64,000 bases of DNA, taken from MED-G16 sp964467915 (GTDB lineage: Bacteria > Bacteroidota > Bacteroidia > Cytophagales > MED-G16). The notes beneath the pieces are model-generated. The model made no database searches, was not told the origin of the DNA, and was given only the letters and a program-made list of their open reading frames with translations. Below, in pieces: positions 61,456-64,000 of the stretch; positions within the stretch are counted from its first letter, which is position 1, and every line of letters begins with the position of its first letter. Both the position numbers and the translations under genes were made by a program. The stretch covers positions 54,391 through 118,390 of the forward strand of contig CAYXSW010000002.1 of NCBI GenBank assembly GCA_964467915.1, in the 5' to 3' direction.

Positions 61456-61819
61456 GGGGTCGACTGGAATTGACAGTATGACAAATTTTATTTTTGCATG
61501 TCGGGTGAAGGTAACATCCGTAATCAAATACTAAACTTTATAAACGGCGAACGTAAATACGATTACGCTATGGCAGTTTAAATTCTAAGAATTTAAATAA
61601 CCACATCATAGTTAATTGGTGATCTTCGATTAATTAATATGGTGTCATATGGAGATCTACTGTATGTTTTTTCTATGGTTACTTACAGGAAATTTAGTAG
61701 ATAAGGATAAATGTTGGTTGATATTTTCCTGCTTTATCTCGAAAATTAAAAATTATCTAAGCATGTAGACGGAATATTATTTCCATAGCTGGACGCGGGT
61801 TCGAATCCCGCCGACTCCA
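61456..61819 (+). ncRNA. ssrA: Transfer-messenger RNA (tmRNA)
   Basis: One-piece tmRNA of 364 bases that rescues stalled ribosomes with SmpB. The tRNA-like ends pair: GGGGTCG (61456-61462) with CGACTCC (61812-61818, one G-U pair), discriminator A at 61819. CCA is not encoded. The T arm GCGGG-TTCGAAT-CCCGC is just upstream, and GGAATTGACAG follows the 5' stem. The resume codon GGC at 61546 opens the tag frame GERKYDYAMAV, stop TAA 61579-61581. The stop is embedded in a perfect 9-bp hairpin (61577-61585/61589-61597), as expected for helix 5. The tag ends AMAV instead of the usual A-A. Confidence 0.95.
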
Positions 61820-61852
61820 CTAAAAATAAACCCGCTAATTTTAGTGGTTTTA
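61817..61852 (+). terminator. Putative terminator overlapping tmRNA 3' end
   Basis: CCACTAAAA (61817-61825) pairs perfectly with TTTTAGTGG (61839-61847) across a 13-base loop and is followed by TTTTA. The left arm begins inside the mature tmRNA acceptor stem. It is AT-rich and so only moderately stable. Confidence 0.45.
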
Positions 61853-61878
61853 GATTTCAAAGTTTGTAATACTAATAC

Positions 61879-62445
61879 CTAGTATGAAAACTCTTTTGAA
61901 TCTAGCTTTCTAAGCTGGTAGTTATATTGTATTAACCCTTTTTCTTTTGCTCTAGAATAAACATTTACTCTTACAATTTTCCCATCTTTAAATTGTACAT
62001 CATGTACGTTATATTCAAAAATATTATTACCATCAGCATCAACATCATAGTAGTCGTTTCCTGTAGTAAGCCATTGTTCTATCTCTCCATCTTCATTTTC
62101 TGCAGAATTAGCAATCATCCACCTTACTTCCCACCTAGGACTTGCATTTTTAAACCAGTTATCTAAGATTGCTATATGAGTATCACTATCTTTAGCAACA
62201 CTCCCGTCTGCAGTATATCCTTCCCATTTTTCAGCATTAATTTCAGCTATTTTTTCTAAATCTTTTTCATTATGAGCTTTGATATAATCTAGCCAGATTT
62301 GTTGATTAGTTACTTCACCTACAGTAATAGATACTACATTTCCAGCATCATTTTTGAAAGATCCTATTACAACGGGATCATTTGATGAATTATCACAAGA
62401 AAATAGTAAAATCGATAACACTGATATCATATATATATTTTTCAT
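61879..62445 (-). CDS. Lipoprotein with NTF2/SnoaL-like fold (unknown function)
   Basis: The protein has 188 residues. A lipoprotein signal peptide ends in LLFSC (Cys about 17), followed by DNSSND; it is therefore lipidated and probably sorted to the outer membrane. The mature part contains WLDYIKAHNEKDLEKIAEINAEKWEGY, AKDSDTHIAILDNWFKNASPRWEVRWMIAN and WLTTGNDYYDVDADGNNIFEYNVHDVQFKDGKIVRVNVYSRAKE. This is the cone-shaped alpha+beta pattern of SnoaL/ketosteroid-isomerase-like proteins. The ligand is not known. First gene found downstream of ssrA, on the opposite strand. Confidence 0.65.
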   Translation of the reverse strand: MKNIYMISVLSILLFSCDNSSNDPVVIGSFKNDAGNVVSITVGEVTNQQIWLDYIKAHNEKDLEKIAEINAEKWEGYTADGSVAKDSDTHIAILDNWFKNASPRWEVRWMIANSAENEDGEIEQWLTTGNDYYDVDADGNNIFEYNVHDVQFKDGKIVRVNVYSRAKEKGLIQYNYQLRKLDSKEFSY

Positions 62446-62494
62446 AGTTTTTTTATTTTTTATTAAACTTAAATATAAGTTACTTTTTTGAAAA

Positions 62495-62779
62495 TTAATT
62501 TAGGTCTTTTGTCTTCTTATTTATTTCATCCATTAGCTCTATAATCTTATCCATTCTTTCCATATCTTTTTCGTGATATACTCTGTGGTTATACCTGTAT
62601 TCTTTAATCATTAGATCGTAATCTAAATCTTTACCTCCGTATACTGTTTCATGAACAATTTGGATAGTGAAAACAGAAAATAAAATAAAGGTAAAACCGC
62701 CAATAATTAATGTGGGGATTCCATATGTTATTTTTATATATAAATCTGAATTATAAAATTTATTAATTTTTTTCCTCAT
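62495..62779 (-). CDS. Small membrane protein with helical tail, paralogue of its neighbour
   Basis: The protein has 94 residues and no recognised family. A basic N-terminus (MRKKINKFYNSDLYIK) leads to one long hydrophobic helix (about 17-42, ITYGIPTLIIGGFTFILFSVFTIQIV). A charged amphipathic tail ending DMERMDKIIELMDEINKKTKDLN follows. The tail resembles the end of the gene upstream (EKLDEIIKVLEEINLNLDEE), with the shared pattern D-x-II-x-x-x-x-EIN, so the two look like an old tandem duplication. The genes overlap by 17 bases, implying coupled translation and perhaps a hetero-oligomer. Confidence 0.6.
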   Translation of the reverse strand: MRKKINKFYNSDLYIKITYGIPTLIIGGFTFILFSVFTIQIVHETVYGGKDLDYDLMIKEYRYNHRVYHEKDMERMDKIIELMDEINKKTKDLN

Positions 62780-63008
62780 CTAAATTCAAATTAATTTCTT
62801 CTAAAACTTTAATAATTTCATCCAGTTTTTCTGCTTCTTTTATATGATTATCTACATGCTCCTGCCTTCTCTCTACCTGAGTTGTCTCATTACTTTCAAA
62901 AAAAATAACATAAGTGAAAAGGCTTGTTGCCATTAGGATAATTAACAGGATAGACCCTGAAATTATACCAAGACATATCCTTATATAGTTATCTAATTTA
63001 TTTTTCAT
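62763..63008 (-). CDS. Small membrane protein with helical tail
   Basis: The protein has 81 residues, family unknown. One transmembrane helix (about 10-36, CLGIISGSILLIILMATSLFTYVIFF) is followed by ESNETTQVERRQEHVDNHIKEAEKLDEIIKVLEEINLN, an amphipathic helix likely to form a coiled coil. It overlaps the start of the similar small gene by 17 bases and is 9 bases downstream of the FkbM-like methyltransferase, so all three are probably co-transcribed from the right. Confidence 0.6.
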   Translation of the reverse strand: MKNKLDNYIRICLGIISGSILLIILMATSLFTYVIFFESNETTQVERRQEHVDNHIKEAEKLDEIIKVLEEINLNLDEEKN

Positions 63009-63017
63009 ATAATTAAT

Positions 63018-63818
63018 TTAATCAAAATTTAATTTATAATCTGGCTTTGAGAACCGGTTAGGTTGATCAAGGTTTATTATTGGGTATTCTCTTTCGGACA
63101 ATTTAATTTTCCCATTTATATGTGCTTTATTAATAAATGTTATCTCAATTGTATTTGGGAAATTATATTTTGGGATAATATTGCTATAGTTGTTGCCGTG
63201 AATATGGACAATATGATATTTTTTTAAAATTTCATTTATTATTTTATTAAAATCATCAGAATTATTATCTATATCGTGAAATTCTACAGCAATTCCTATA
63301 ATATATTTTCCGGGATCAAATAGGGAGTCAAAAACTTTATATTCGGTTCCTTCAATATCCATCTTAATAAAAATATTTTTGGAATCTATTTTTTTTATAC
63401 TTTCATAAACAGTTACACTATTATTATCATTATTATGCCATATCCTATTCTTATAATGATTTATATTTTTTTTAAAAAAAGAGGAATAATCTGATATGAT
63501 TTTTACTCCATCTAAAGAACGGTTTAATCTTTTTTTATCAAAGGTTAATGATCTAAATATCATACCTAGAAAGGACTTAAAAGTGTATTTTATCAAAGAA
63601 AAAGATGTTAATGTGTGATCATAACAGTGAACTTTAGATTTTGGATTAATTGAATTAAAATCTTTTTCAAAGGACCAGTCTTTATTGATGCCGTAAGAGA
63701 GTAAACTTTTAGATTTTAGTACAATAGATTTAGGCACAATGTAACCTCCATCATTATCTCTGCCAACTCTTATTAGATCTGTTACATGTATTGGTTTTAA
63801 TCTTTCTATATCTAACAT
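63018..63818 (-). CDS. FkbM-family methyltransferase-like protein
   Basis: The protein has 266 residues. SAM-fold pieces are visible: LIRVGRDNDGGYIVPKSIV at the N-terminus, LLSYGINKDWSFEKDF where motif I is usually GxG, HCYDHT (motif II-like), and KNIFIKMDIEGTEYKVFDSLF, the MDIEGxE segment that defines FkbM proteins. The rest (VEFHDIDN, HIVHIHGNNYSN) fits the same group, often seen in surface polysaccharide or glycan clusters where it O-methylates sugars. The missing glycine-rich motif I weakens the enzyme call slightly. It lies 14 bases downstream of the truncated CDS at the window edge. Confidence 0.75.
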   Translation of the reverse strand: MLDIERLKPIHVTDLIRVGRDNDGGYIVPKSIVLKSKSLLSYGINKDWSFEKDFNSINPKSKVHCYDHTLTSFSLIKYTFKSFLGMIFRSLTFDKKRLNRSLDGVKIISDYSSFFKKNINHYKNRIWHNNDNNSVTVYESIKKIDSKNIFIKMDIEGTEYKVFDSLFDPGKYIIGIAVEFHDIDNNSDDFNKIINEILKKYHIVHIHGNNYSNIIPKYNFPNTIEITFINKAHINGKIKLSEREYPIINLDQPNRFSKPDYKLNFD

Positions 63819-63832
63819 AGAGTAGAATTATA

Positions 63833-64000
63833 TCAATTTCTTTTATCAAGCATGTTTTTAATCCTTTTCTCAGAGATAATTATTTTATAATTTTCTGATA
63901 TTGTGAATAAACTTTTATTTAGGCTCTCTCTATCATTTTCTATTGTTCTTATCAATAAATCAATTTCTTGATTCTGAAAATCACTTGTATTCTGAGAATT
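63833..64000 (-). CDS. C-terminal fragment of a coiled-coil protein, cut by window edge
   Basis: Frame open on the minus strand from the window end to a TGA at 63835-63833, 55 visible residues (ending EKRIKNMLDKRN). The composition is charged with heptad-like spacing (NQEIDLLIRTIENDRESLNKSLFTI), indicating a helical or coiled-coil C-terminus. The start and bulk of the gene lie outside the window, so the function cannot be read. Its 14-base distance to the FkbM-like gene suggests one operon, possibly a surface-glycan cluster (inference). Confidence 0.55.
   Translation of the reverse strand, partial: NSQNTSDFQNQEIDLLIRTIENDRESLNKSLFTISENYKIIISEKRIKNMLDKRN

Noticed and set aside
61800..61819. 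tRNA gene suggested by the TTCGAAT T-arm
   Set aside because: The T-arm and acceptor stem pair with the 5' end at 61456, and the intervening sequence holds a tag frame, so it is tmRNA.
61456..64000. Integrated mobile element at ssrA
   Set aside because: No integrase, no repeat of the ssrA end and no boundary visible in the window; kept only as a low-confidence idea.

Overview
The window is one contiguous, very AT-rich (roughly 70% A+T by eye), densely packed chromosomal segment that reads as a Bacteroidetes genome, most likely a marine-type member of the Flavobacteriia/Flavobacteriales. The support is the gene order rpoA-rplQ-carA-eno and rplM-rpsI-rpsB-tsf, Bacteroidetes-style families (LptD, DUF3108, DUF2795, DUF1684, Gfo/Idh with Tat signals, NHS-family permease), the scarcity of Shine-Dalgarno sequences, and promoters of the Bacteroidetes type (TTG, about 19-20 bases, TAnnTTTG). 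I cannot name genus or species. Almost every base is coding. Several convergent gene pairs overlap at their stop codons, and only three hairpin terminators are visible.

Layout: 1-4.7 kb holds the end of the ribosomal/RNA polymerase operon (rpoA 3' end, rplQ), carA, eno, a DivIC/FtsB-like protein and an M42 peptidase. 4.7-8.1 kb is a minus-strand shikimate operon (DAHP synthase-chorismate mutase, aroB, aroA). 8.1-17.8 kb has proline dehydrogenase, lysS, lptD, an amidase, an MCE/MlaD protein, a phosphopantetheinyl transferase, a DivIVA-like protein, folB and a DUF1232 protein. 17.8-21.7 kb is a methylcitrate-cycle operon (prpB, prpC, prpD) followed by dtd. 21.7-29.9 kb holds a secreted SH3-like protein, a Na+/H+ antiporter, a MazG-like protein, the rnhB-gcvT-comB operon, an LTXXQ/Spy-like protein, a MATE exporter and PlsC.

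29.97-37.8 kb is a complete histidine-degradation operon (hutH, hutU, hutI, fused ftcD) ending in an AGCS-type sodium symporter. It turns histidine into glutamate, ammonia and a folate-bound one-carbon unit. 37.8-47.2 kb holds zapA with a small coiled-coil partner and pheT, DUF1684, rpsT, a CapA-like protein, DUF2795, ispD-queA, a FtsX/MacB-type permease and recA. 47.3-52.6 kb has a DUF3108 protein, a two-component pair and the rplM-rpsI-rpsB-tsf operon. 52.6-61.4 kb has an aminopeptidase P, an O-methyltransferase, a LysM lytic transglycosylase, a Gfo/Idh - NHS permease - Gfo/Idh sugar-oxidation locus and dnaX. The tmRNA gene (ssrA) lies at 61.46-61.82 kb. Beyond it are accessory-looking genes: a lipoprotein, a tandem pair of tiny membrane proteins, an FkbM-like methyltransferase and a truncated coiled-coil CDS running off the edge.

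No insertion sequence, prophage, CRISPR array, tRNA or rRNA gene was found. The most interesting signal is in dnaX. A run of ten A residues sits at the junction between the clamp-loader core and the tau-specific tail, and both alternative frames hit a stop within a few codons. This is the arrangement expected for a slippage-made short gamma subunit. Second is the tmRNA, whose predicted degradation tag ends in Ala-Val instead of the usual Ala-Ala.
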